A DNA stretch of 64,000 nt, taken from the NCBI GenBank assembly GCA_011772205.1, contig WVZY01000064.1, forward strand, positions 1 through 64,000, written 5' to 3'. The notes below the pieces were generated by a model, which did no database searches, had not been told where the DNA came from, and saw only the letters and a list, made by a program, of their open reading frames with translations. The position numbers and the translations under genes are program-made. This stretch comes from Candidatus Latescibacterota bacterium (lineage in GTDB: Bacteria; Krumholzibacteriota; Krumholzibacteriia; WVZY01). Of this stretch, positions 49,627 to 58,600 are shown in pieces (the first letter of the stretch is position 1; each line of letters starts with the position of its first letter).

Positions 49627-50865
49627 TCAGCGATAGGATATTCGGGCAAACGTCGCCTTGTGCCCTCGTCTCATGATGTCTTTGGCATCATTCGAGCATC
49701 GAACAGTTTTATAATAAATAACGTCTCCAATCCGTTCGGAATGATCCAGCCGTTCTTCCTTCTTTAGAAAGTAGGCTTCCATCGTATCCATGGGACGCGA
49801 AGTGCCGTCGCTCTCGTACTTGATCGTAATGTTCGTGCCGGAATCCAGCACCTTATGAGCGTTCTCCGTCCAATCGAAATCCTCTCTGCCGAGATCCGGG
49901 TTGATGCGCAGATGAGCCGCCAGAGACACACCGGGAATTCCAGACTCCGCCAGCTCTCTCGAACACTGAACAAACATCTCGGGAGACTGGCCGTTGCCGA
50001 GATTGATCTCGTATATGGCGGTGGTACCATCATCACGAAGATATTCCTTCATGATATTCATCAGCATCCGCAACTGGATCGCATTCTGGGTCGACAACAG
50101 CATGGATACTTTGAAAGACAGGTTCTTGATATCCCGGGCATAATAACAAGCCGCCACAATCGTGGACCAGCTGGGGTTGAGGAAAACATTCCCGCCCGTG
50201 CGTACCGCCGCCCGCGTAATCCCATCGAGATAAACCAGGTGATTGTTGTTCGCGACTTCAACGCCTCCGAGATTCCCATAGGGAGTGCCCATATTCTTGA
50301 GTATCAGCGCCCTCATCCCGGATGCAGGTTCCCACGTATCGAACTTCTCCCCGGTAACTTTCTCCAGGCGGGAGTATGTTTCGTTGCTAAGAGGAGTACC
50401 GACCAGGTTCGTATTGCAGAACATCGAGGCACTCATGATATTCTCTGCCATGGCCAGAGTGGTCAGTAACTCGCCGTTCAAGACATAATCTTCTGTAAGC
50501 GCCATGACCGAAATAAATTCGGTAGGAACCAGTGTTTCCCCGTCTTCCGCTATCCGTTTCATTCCTCTCAATGTCACCGGCGCCCCCTGCCAGCCAGAAA
50601 CCTGCGTGGTGGCCACGCCGGCCTTCATGATCTCTATGTTTTCTTTTTCGATGAAGTCCTCGACTTTGGTAAAAGACTTCGCATGAGCTTCCGCCTGCTC
50701 TAGCATTTCGCCAAATCCCTTTTCCCCCGCCACTTCTTTTCTTTTCTTGTAGTCACGCATTTCCTTTATGGAGTTCATGATCTCGGATGCACCGCCATAG
50801 GACTCCTTCAGTGCATCCATCTGTTCCATGTCCTTCTTGCTCAAAAAAGGATAGTGCAGACCCAT
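49627..50865 (-). CDS. Large conserved-looking soluble protein, family not recognised
   Basis: A 412-residue cytosolic protein beginning MGLHYPFLSKKDMEQM at ATG 50865, which AAGGAGG precedes by five bases (an in-frame start 11 codons upstream is unlikely). Residues about 15-90 are a charged helix; the remainder looks like an enzyme fold, with stretches such as TTQVSGWQGAPVTLRGM, VALTEDYVLNGELLTTLAM, MGTPYGNLGGVEVANNNHL and YEINLGNGQSPEMFVQCS. I do not recognise a catalytic motif. A TIM-barrel cofactor enzyme (cobalamin- or radical-dependent mutase kind) is one thought, but nothing here proves it. It is monocistronic, between secreted-protein genes, and its compact composition argues for a real, conserved function. 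Confidence 0.72.
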   Translation of the reverse strand: MGLHYPFLSKKDMEQMDALKESYGGASEIMNSIKEMRDYKKRKEVAGEKGFGEMLEQAEAHAKSFTKVEDFIEKENIEIMKAGVATTQVSGWQGAPVTLRGMKRIAEDGETLVPTEFISVMALTEDYVLNGELLTTLAMAENIMSASMFCNTNLVGTPLSNETYSRLEKVTGEKFDTWEPASGMRALILKNMGTPYGNLGGVEVANNNHLVYLDGITRAAVRTGGNVFLNPSWSTIVAACYYARDIKNLSFKVSMLLSTQNAIQLRMLMNIMKEYLRDDGTTAIYEINLGNGQSPEMFVQCSRELAESGIPGVSLAAHLRINPDLGREDFDWTENAHKVLDSGTNITIKYESDGTSRPMDTMEAYFLKKEERLDHSERIGDVIYYKTVRCSNDAKDIMRRGHKATFARISYR

Positions 50866-50948
50866 TTTCCCCTCCTTAGCGGCTGCTTTCTTTCTCATCG
50901 TACAGATGATCTAGCATCAGAATCCGATCAAGCATCTCGGCTTGCTGC

Positions 50949-53834
50949 TCACCTCAGAAGCACCATCTTCCTTGTCAGCGCCTTGTTTCCTGCTTTCAAA
51001 CGATAGAAGTACACCCCCGAACTCGCTGGATTCCCTTTGGCGTCCTTTCCGTCCCAGACGATTTCTCTATATCCTTCAGGGAGTACTTCGTTCACGAGAG
51101 TCTTGATCAGCTTACCCTCGAGATTGAGGATGGACAGGTTGGTCATGGCTTCTTGAGGCAGAGTAAATGAAATCGTTGTCGTCGGATTGAAGGGATTGGG
51201 GTAGTTTTGGCGGAGAGCGAATTCATACGCTAGGACTTCGACATCGACCTCGTGAGATCTTACCTCGCTACCGTCCGCTTTGACGGCACCTAGAGTATAA
51301 TAATAGGTGTGTCCGGCTTCGAAATTCATATCGTCATAGCTTCGATCGCCTTCAGGAATCAATCCAAGCCGATTGATGAGCTTTTCATACCCCTTGCTTT
51401 CATCCCTTCTATAAATGTTAAATCCAGCGATGGCTTCGTCCGCTGAAACGTCCCAAGTGAGTCTTATTGTTGAGCCAGCCCATTTCGCGTCGAAACGCTT
51501 AACAAGAATGGCAACCACGCTCTTTTTAAAGCGTCTCGTTTCACCTAAAAGGCCCCACTCCTTCGAATCGGCGGCATAGGCTCGCCACCAGTAAGTCCCG
51601 TCGGCCAAAGAAGATGGGGTCCAGGCGGTCTGACCAACACCCTCTGGAACGCTGTCCACGTATGCGGCCAGGTTTGTACACATGGAATCGGCGTGGATGC
51701 GAAAACCGTAGGTCAGGGGATCCATGCCATCCGGGTCGGTGCTATTGGCGACGGTGAGAACCGGATCGGTGTTGACTTCTTCGCCCGGAGCGGGAGATAT
51801 GAGAACCGGTGGTGGCGGGGTTTGGTTGCTCCGGTCGGGCCCTTCTAGGAAGACGTCATCGATGTACCAACCATCTTCCGTGAACAGCTCGTCGGCAAGC
51901 AGTAGAAAGCGGATCTGAACCGATTGCCCAGCCCAATTATTCAGAGGCAACTCGACTTGGGTCCAGCTGGTGTTGTACCCGGAATAGATAGCCAGGGTGG
52001 TCCATAGCCCATTTCCAGCAGAGGCCTGCACACACCCGAAGTCGTAGCCCTCCTCGATCTCGTACTTGTGCCAGAAGGAAAGGTGAGTTGCCGGAACTCC
52101 CATGGTTGAAGTCGCCGAGTACTGGGTATCATCCACATAATCATCACCTGGCGAATCGGTCAGTGACTGGGTTGGGGAATGGCTCGTGGAGTTGGTCGTA
52201 TTCCACGTACCCGTCGTCGTCCATGCAGCGATGCCACTCTCGAAATCGTCGCTGAACAGGACGATCGGTTCGTCCACGACGAAATGTAGCGCATAATCCA
52301 GGGGAGGAGCGTCCTGCTCGCGAACGGTGACATTGAGTGTGCTGAGATGCGCGCTTGGGCATGCAGGATCAACTGCGACCGGAAACGGGCTAGAGGTGAA
52401 GTCAACGCCTGCGCGTGCGGGTATAGTTCCAATGTCACGGTATGCCTCACCTAGCTGAATGTAGGGATCATCACTAGAAAGCCTGACGCTTACTCCGAAA
52501 GCATCGGCGGTGACACCCTGGTTGGCCAATGTAAAGGAGAATCCTGCGCTCTCGGCTGGGTCCGCCCGGCCGTTTCCGTCCCCGCCGACCACGACCACAT
52601 CGCTCGCTTCTATGAAAGCGGCAGCGGCCCGAATCAGATAGATCGACGGCCAGAGGTTTTCTTGGAATATCGGTATACGCCTCTCCTCTGGAGGCCAAAA
52701 ACCATCATAGGAATAGCCGAGCTCGTTGCACAATGAAAAAATCTTGCCATGCTCTCCCTGGGCGCCGTAGGCCCAGTCGTGAGCGCAGCCGACGACTGGA
52801 TAAAGGGTGGTGCAGGCCTGTCCGGGCTCGTAGTGGTTATGACGCGTCATGAGGCCGGCCATGTGCTCGAAGATGTGCGCATCGGGCGTTGGATCGGGTG
52901 TGTAGCCCCAAGGATAGAGAGTGAAGCCGCCAAAAGAGTGAAACGTCTGGTGCGTGACAAACTGATGCGCGTTAATGAGACTCATCATCGCTTGGACTTC
53001 CGGTTCGCTGCCCGCAAAGGGACCTCGATAAGTAGCAACGCAGGAGTCACCGATGCTGCCGGGAGCTCCCCACATGTAGGGATAATTTCGGTTGAGATCG
53101 ACACCGTAGCAGCCACCGCCGTTGTCACGGCGGTTCTTCCGCCACATGCCGCCTCCGCCGGGATCGGTCGTCTCGTTATAGACAAGCCCGTCAGGATTGA
53201 CGATAGGAACGAAGTAGATTTCTCTGCTGTCGAGTAGGTAGGTGACCTCCGGATTGCTGCCATAGTTCTGCGCCAGATGCCCCGCCAGTAGCAATGTAGT
53301 CTCGGAAGCCATGATCTCGCGGCCGTGATGGAGGCCGTCGAACAGAATCTCCGGCTCGCCCTCGTCGATGTCCGGGTTGTCGGAGAGTCGGAAGCACCAC
53401 AAATCCCGCCCCTCATGGCTTTGCCCCAACGACCATTTTTCGCTTATGACGTTTGGGTAGAGCGACCGGAGGCTGTCCATGAAAGCGATCGCTTCGGAAT
53501 ATGTGTGGTAAGCTCCGAAGCCGGGACCGACGACCCGCGCGGCGTAGTGAGCTTTCAAGTCCGATTGGATGATTTTGAGCCGGCCTCCGGAATCGCGCAA
53601 AATGCCGAGGTCTCTCTCCCCGGCTACGATGTCGACATAGGTTCTCCGCCTGCAGACCGAGGCGATGTCCAGTTCCGGGTGAGCGTGCAAGAACTCCAGG
53701 TCTTTGGGAGAGTCGATGTAGTATCGAACGAGGTACAGCTGTTGCGCGCTGGCGATATCGAAATGAAGCAGGATCGAGGCAACGGCCAGAATCGCCAAGG
53801 TGGGCAGAATATAATGGCGGCCGAAATGCTTCAT
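50949..53834 (-). CDS. Secreted M14 zinc carboxypeptidase with FlgD-Ig sorting domain
   Basis: A 961-residue exported peptidase. Signal peptide (LAILAVASILLHFDIASA). The M14 domain (about 100-420) has the zinc ligands His170 and Glu173 in LHHGREIMAS, VDLNRNYPYMWG, the third ligand His in THQTFHSFGG and the catalytic Glu in LCNELG. It should trim C-terminal residues from extracellular peptides or wall material. Two or three beta-sandwich domains follow (one with WHKYEIEEGYDFG and FLEGPDRSN, a jelly-roll type), then an FnIII-like and a FlgD-Ig domain (NYPNPFNPTTTISFTL, WDGKDAKGNPASSGVYF, RKMVLLR). The start is ATG 53834 with GGAG upstream. It follows the beta-helix gene region divergently. Confidence 0.92.
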   Translation of the reverse strand: MKHFGRHYILPTLAILAVASILLHFDIASAQQLYLVRYYIDSPKDLEFLHAHPELDIASVCRRRTYVDIVAGERDLGILRDSGGRLKIIQSDLKAHYAARVVGPGFGAYHTYSEAIAFMDSLRSLYPNVISEKWSLGQSHEGRDLWCFRLSDNPDIDEGEPEILFDGLHHGREIMASETTLLLAGHLAQNYGSNPEVTYLLDSREIYFVPIVNPDGLVYNETTDPGGGGMWRKNRRDNGGGCYGVDLNRNYPYMWGAPGSIGDSCVATYRGPFAGSEPEVQAMMSLINAHQFVTHQTFHSFGGFTLYPWGYTPDPTPDAHIFEHMAGLMTRHNHYEPGQACTTLYPVVGCAHDWAYGAQGEHGKIFSLCNELGYSYDGFWPPEERRIPIFQENLWPSIYLIRAAAAFIEASDVVVVGGDGNGRADPAESAGFSFTLANQGVTADAFGVSVRLSSDDPYIQLGEAYRDIGTIPARAGVDFTSSPFPVAVDPACPSAHLSTLNVTVREQDAPPLDYALHFVVDEPIVLFSDDFESGIAAWTTTGTWNTTNSTSHSPTQSLTDSPGDDYVDDTQYSATSTMGVPATHLSFWHKYEIEEGYDFGCVQASAGNGLWTTLAIYSGYNTSWTQVELPLNNWAGQSVQIRFLLLADELFTEDGWYIDDVFLEGPDRSNQTPPPPVLISPAPGEEVNTDPVLTVANSTDPDGMDPLTYGFRIHADSMCTNLAAYVDSVPEGVGQTAWTPSSLADGTYWWRAYAADSKEWGLLGETRRFKKSVVAILVKRFDAKWAGSTIRLTWDVSADEAIAGFNIYRRDESKGYEKLINRLGLIPEGDRSYDDMNFEAGHTYYYTLGAVKADGSEVRSHEVDVEVLAYEFALRQNYPNPFNPTTTISFTLPQEAMTNLSILNLEGKLIKTLVNEVLPEGYREIVWDGKDAKGNPASSGVYFYRLKAGNKALTRKMVLLR

Positions 53835-53975
53835 AAGGTCTCCGTTCAATCTAACGGAGGTCCTCAAATCCGAAGCGGAGGCGTGAGCTTAGAATACTCT
53901 GGTATACACCAATAGATTACTAAAACTCGCCGAATCTGTCAATAAAGCCTGGCTCCACTAGCTTCGACTTGGCCC

Positions 53976-54004
53976 TTGTGATTGAACCTGCCCAATGCTA
54001 TACT
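53976..54004 (+). promoter_or_regulatory. Promoter of the beta-helix gene
   Basis: TTGTGA (53976-53981) and TATACT (53999-54004) are separated by exactly 17 bases, a good sigma-70-type pair, 49 bases before the ATG at 54053. The matches are four of six and five of six. Confidence 0.6.
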
Positions 54005-54052
54005 ACATCAAGTTGTCAAGTACACGGTTAAGGCCTAATCGAGGATGTCATC

Positions 54053-55594
54053 ATGATGAAATCCGCCTATTTTCTCACTTTGGCCGCCGCCTTCCTCTCC
54101 ACTTCTACCGTATCACCTGTAACCGCTAAGACATGGCACGTGCCGGGCGATGCGCCTACGATAAAAGGAGGAATCAATTTGGCCTCTGCCGGCGACACGG
54201 TGCTTGTAGCCTGCGGAACTTACTACGAGTACAGCATTGCAATGAAATCCGGTGTTTGCCTTCGGAGCGAAACGGGAGAGGCCACTTGCGTCACTATCGA
54301 TGCACAACAACAGGCCAGGGTAATGCGATGCCGGGGTGTGAGTAGCACGACCCGGATCGAGGGATTCACGATCAGGGGGGGACTTACCGCTGATGAGGGC
54401 GGAGGATTGTACTGCCTTGACTTTTCTTCCCCAACCGTTGCCAACTGCATTTTTGAAGGTGACTCAGCTTTCTTCGGCGGCGGTGTCCGCTGCTATAACA
54501 ACTCTTCCCCCCGGTTCATCAACTGCACTTTTACAGGCAACTCTGCTGATACAGGCGGCGGGATTTCGTGTCAAGGCAACTCCTCTCCGACGCTCACCGA
54601 CTGTTCGCTCTCCGACAACTCGGCCAGCAGCAGCGGAGGCGGAATGAATTGCTACCATGCTTGCTCCCTCACACTCACTAACTGCACTTTCTCCAACAAT
54701 CGGGCTGTTTATAGGGGCGCCGGGATAGGAATCTCCCGCGAGTGCACCGCTACGCTCACTGATTGCACGTTCTCAGATAATTCTTCCAGTACAGGCGCTG
54801 GGATGTTTGCCTCTTTTGACGGGTCAGCTGTCCTCACAAATTGCACATTCACCAACAACTCCGGTAGCCAAGGCACTGGGATGTTTCTCGGCGGAAACGC
54901 CTCTGCTACGCTCAGTAACTGCTCTTTCACCGGTAACTCGGCTAGCAGCCGCGGCAGCGGGATAAGATTGGACGAAGCTGCTACCGTCACGCTCACTAGC
55001 TGCTCTTTCACCGGCAACTCATCCGGGATGAACGGTGCGATTTACTTGGCGAGCACTTCCCATTTAACCGCTGATGATACGGAATTCAGAAACAATTCGG
55101 GCGGCGAAGGGGTTGGAATGTCCCTCCGCGATAATGCAACAGCCATTCTAGCCAACTGCACGTTCGTCAACAACTCCGGCAGCCAAGGCGGTGGAATGTT
55201 TCTCAGCGATAACACTGCCGCTACGCTCACTCACTGCTCATTCGCCAGGAACTGGGCTACACTAGCCGGAGGTGGAATGGTGCTATCCGACGCTTCCGCT
55301 ACGCTCATCAACTGCTCGCTGACCGACAACTTTGCCTACCAAGGCGGTGGGATTGCTTTGTGGTATGCTGCCCATATGACCGCCGATACCACAGCATTCG
55401 AGGGAAATCAATGTAGAGGTTTTAACATGGGAGCGCATGGCTTTGTAGGAGGCGCCAGCGAAGCAGTGCTCACCTGTTGCGTCCCTGACCTCAGCGGTTT
55501 CGCTGGTGACGGGACCATCATTCTGAACAATGAGGGGTGCATCACCCCAGTCGAGCCAATTTCCTGGGGCAGACTGAAAGCTTTGTACCAATAA
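54053..55594 (+). CDS. Secreted right-handed beta-helix protein with PMP-like repeats and WG..K.LY tail
   Basis: A 513-residue exported protein. Signal peptide (FLTLAAAFLSTSTVSPVTA), then a right-handed parallel beta-helix built from about 13 turns of the pattern L-T-[ND]-C-[ST]-F-x2-N-S-x4-G-G-G (for example LTDCTFSDNSSSTGAGMF, LANCTFVNNSGSQGGGMF). The FxxN..GG arrangement resembles chlamydial polymorphic-membrane-protein repeats and pectate-lyase-like stacks. It probably binds or cuts polysaccharide, or acts as a surface adhesin; no catalytic residues can be assigned. The C-terminus is CITPVEPISWGRLKALYQ, the same 16-residue tail as in 25859-26407 and 39343-40152. A clear promoter lies upstream. 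It converges with the giant minus-strand gene. Confidence 0.85.
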   Translation: MMKSAYFLTLAAAFLSTSTVSPVTAKTWHVPGDAPTIKGGINLASAGDTVLVACGTYYEYSIAMKSGVCLRSETGEATCVTIDAQQQARVMRCRGVSSTTRIEGFTIRGGLTADEGGGLYCLDFSSPTVANCIFEGDSAFFGGGVRCYNNSSPRFINCTFTGNSADTGGGISCQGNSSPTLTDCSLSDNSASSSGGGMNCYHACSLTLTNCTFSNNRAVYRGAGIGISRECTATLTDCTFSDNSSSTGAGMFASFDGSAVLTNCTFTNNSGSQGTGMFLGGNASATLSNCSFTGNSASSRGSGIRLDEAATVTLTSCSFTGNSSGMNGAIYLASTSHLTADDTEFRNNSGGEGVGMSLRDNATAILANCTFVNNSGSQGGGMFLSDNTAATLTHCSFARNWATLAGGGMVLSDASATLINCSLTDNFAYQGGGIALWYAAHMTADTTAFEGNQCRGFNMGAHGFVGGASEAVLTCCVPDLSGFAGDGTIILNNEGCITPVEPISWGRLKALYQ

Positions 55595-55681
55595 AATCTC
55601 GCAGCTTCAAAAAGCGAAAGCCGGCGGCGTTCCGGGAAAAGTCACCACATGTCGGCCAGGGTTCCCTTCCTTGCAATCCGC

Positions 55682-58600
55682 CTATTTGATCAGCACCATC
55701 TTTCTCGTCTTCTTGAATTTGCCGGCCTCGATACGGTAGAAGTAGACGCCGCTGGAGACCGAGACTCCCCGGTTGTCCTTGCCATCCCACTCGACCTCGT
55801 ACCGGTTCGCCTTCTTGAGACCGTTGACGAGCGTCCGCACTCTGCGCCCCGCCACGTCATAGACCACGAGCTTCACATGACTGTTCACCGGAATCGTAAA
55901 TCCGATCGTCGTGTTCGGATTGAACGGATTGGGAAAGTTCTGCTCGAGATCGAACGTGGCAGCATAGACAACCTTGTAGGGGCCGAAAGTCTTGCCCGGC
56001 CCGTTTTCCGTCGCTTCCTCGAGCATGTAGTAGTACGTTCGGTTCGGGCGGACGGCGTCGTCCTCGAACTCGTATGAGGCGCCATCGGGCTCGCCTTTCG
56101 AAGGAATCGCCTCTTTGGTGATCTGGGTATAAGAGCCGTCCTCCTGATTTTCTGCGCGCAGGATATTGAAGCCCTCGATGTTACTCTCAGCCGTCGTGCG
56201 CCACCGGAGAATCGCAGTGCCTTTCTTGATCACTCCATCGAAGCTCGCAAGCGTGACAGAGACTGTAGATGAAATAACGAACATGTCCTGACTCATGCCC
56301 ATGCCTAGATCCGTCCCGTCCTTGTACAACGTCACCATGACCCTGCAGGAGTCGAAATGCATATCAGGGGTCTGCCATGCCACGGATCCGGCATCGGGAA
56401 TGCCGCTTGCGATCGCATACCAAGCGCTCCCGTCATCGTGCGTCCAATAGACGTCGGCCGAGTCCACTTGATAACCCACGGGAGACGCCCAGGTTACCGT
56501 GATAGTCTCTCCTATGGGGAGAATTTCACCGCCTTTCGGGAATTTGACCGTGGGGCGAATCGTCCGGATAGTGTCCTCGCCGATGAAATCCCGGGTTTTC
56601 TCTTCTCCGGAAATAGTGACCGGGACATACTCGCCCTGAGGCAAGACTGCCTGGAACAACGCCCGGTCGAACATGACCACGAGCTCTCTAATGCCGTCTT
56701 GGTCGCTGTCTACGATTTCCCACTCGTCAGGGTCAGCGGGAATCGTATCCTGCAAGAGAACCGTGCTAATATCGATGTCTTCGGCGTAGAACGGCGGAGG
56801 AAGTTCGATGCTCCCCGTCACCCATCTTCCTCGTGACCTGAGGTTGAGAGTTCTAGGAGTCACCAGGATATCCGCCGCAAGGGGTTCCAAGGAAGGGCCG
56901 GTGGCATTCAAGAACGTCACGGTCGAATCGCCGGCATTGGTGATGAGCGCCAGCCCCGAACCCGATGGATCAAACGCAATAGCCTCCGGACCCTCTCCCA
57001 CTTGTATCGAATCCACGATCGTCAACTGGACCTGAACTGGAGGAGCTGGAATCTCTGGATCGATCGCCGAAACGGAGCCGAGGATCTCGATGCTTACGAC
57101 AACCACGAGGTTCGATTCTTCCTGAACAAGGTAGAGTAGCGTTCCATCGGGATTGATTGTAAGCGACTTGTAGGATTCGCCTGCCCCTCCCAGCGAGGCA
57201 ACGACCTTGTTTTCCAGATTGCCGCTTCCGGGCTCGATATAATAGACGATCACGCTGCCCTCGGTCGTAAGAATGAACAGCAGTGTGCCGTCTGGATTTA
57301 TGGTAAGGCTTTTTGCCGCAGCGCTCGTGCCAATGGTGGCTACGACGCTGTAGCTGTAGTCATCCGCTCTGAGAACAATATAGCTATTATTGGTCCCCAC
57401 GTAGAGGCGGCTTCCGTCCGGATTGATCGTGATGCTCCTGGACGCATCTCCCGATCCGAGCGTCGCTACAACCTTGTGATAGTTCGAGCTCGCATCGTCA
57501 CTGTCAATGACATCCAGATTCTTCGTGAAATCCGAGCTTGCGTTGACGACGTACACCCGGTCTCCGAGTGGGCTCGCCACGAGATCAAGCGGGAAGTTGC
57601 CCACGATCAGCGTCGTATCGAGTTGGTGATATGTCGTGAGATCGTTCGGATCAGTGCCGATGATAGAGACACTGCTCGAATTGTAGTTGGCAACGTAGAT
57701 GAAGTTGCCTTCGGGGTGCATGTCGATGGATATGGGGTGATCGCCGACCGGTATACCATTGAGAGACGTCTCGTTGTCCACATCGATGGGAACGACCACG
57801 TTGCCTTCCGGGCTGATTGCATAGGCCATCGTGCCGTCCGGATTGATCGTGATGCTCTTTGTTGCTGTCCCCGTGCCAACGGTCGCTACGACTTCGTCCG
57901 TTACCGTACTCGTTGGCACCAATACATTGAATGGAAGCGCATTAGAAGTATCCGTCCCGACGGCCACCCGAATCGTCCCCGAAACGGCATCCTCCGGTAC
58001 CGCCGCACTGAGATAATTGATCCCGCCATCGGATGGCGTCGCTGCCCGTTCGTTGAAAAGAACAGTGTTCTGGCCTGGATCGGGATCGAAGCCGGTTCCC
58101 CCGAGCACCACCGTTACTCCGACGGTGGCACTGGGCGGACTCACCGATGCGAGCGAAAGCGGAAGTGGGCTCTCGGTGCTGAAGCTCGAGGAAGTGGGGT
58201 TCTGCAGCGGCCAACCATCGCTATCCAAGATGCTGTTCGTGAACTCGACGGTGTAAATCGTGTCCGTTTCGAGCGAGATCATCGGCGTGAGCGACACTTT
58301 CCTGAACTCATCCGTGAAGCCGAATGTGACCGGAATGGGATTGGGATACCCGTTCTTGTGCAAATAGAGGCTCGATGTATTCACCGAGGATGTGTCCACA
58401 CCCCTGCTGAACGTAGCAAGGATCGTTGTGGTGACACTCACATCCAACGCTCCGTTCAGCGGATACACGTCGACGAACTCGAGGGGAAGCGTGCCGGGAT
58501 CGACCTCTCCAGTAGCGGAGAATCCAATGGGCGAGCCGACGAGCCCCAGCGCTCGAGCTTGCACGGCCTGTGACCCCGTGACGCTTCCCAGCGTCCAGTC

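Noticed and set aside
28279-54004. Similar 15-base stretches (TTGAACCTATCCAAT and TTGAACCTGCCCAAT) upstream of 28407 and 54053
   Set aside because: 13 of 15 matches are expected many times by chance in 64 kb, and they occupy different positions relative to the promoters.
57476-58573. A 365-codon plus-strand open frame opposite the giant protein gene
   Set aside because: It is rich in Arg/His, follows the codon shadow of repeated beta-propeller strands, and has no ribosome site.
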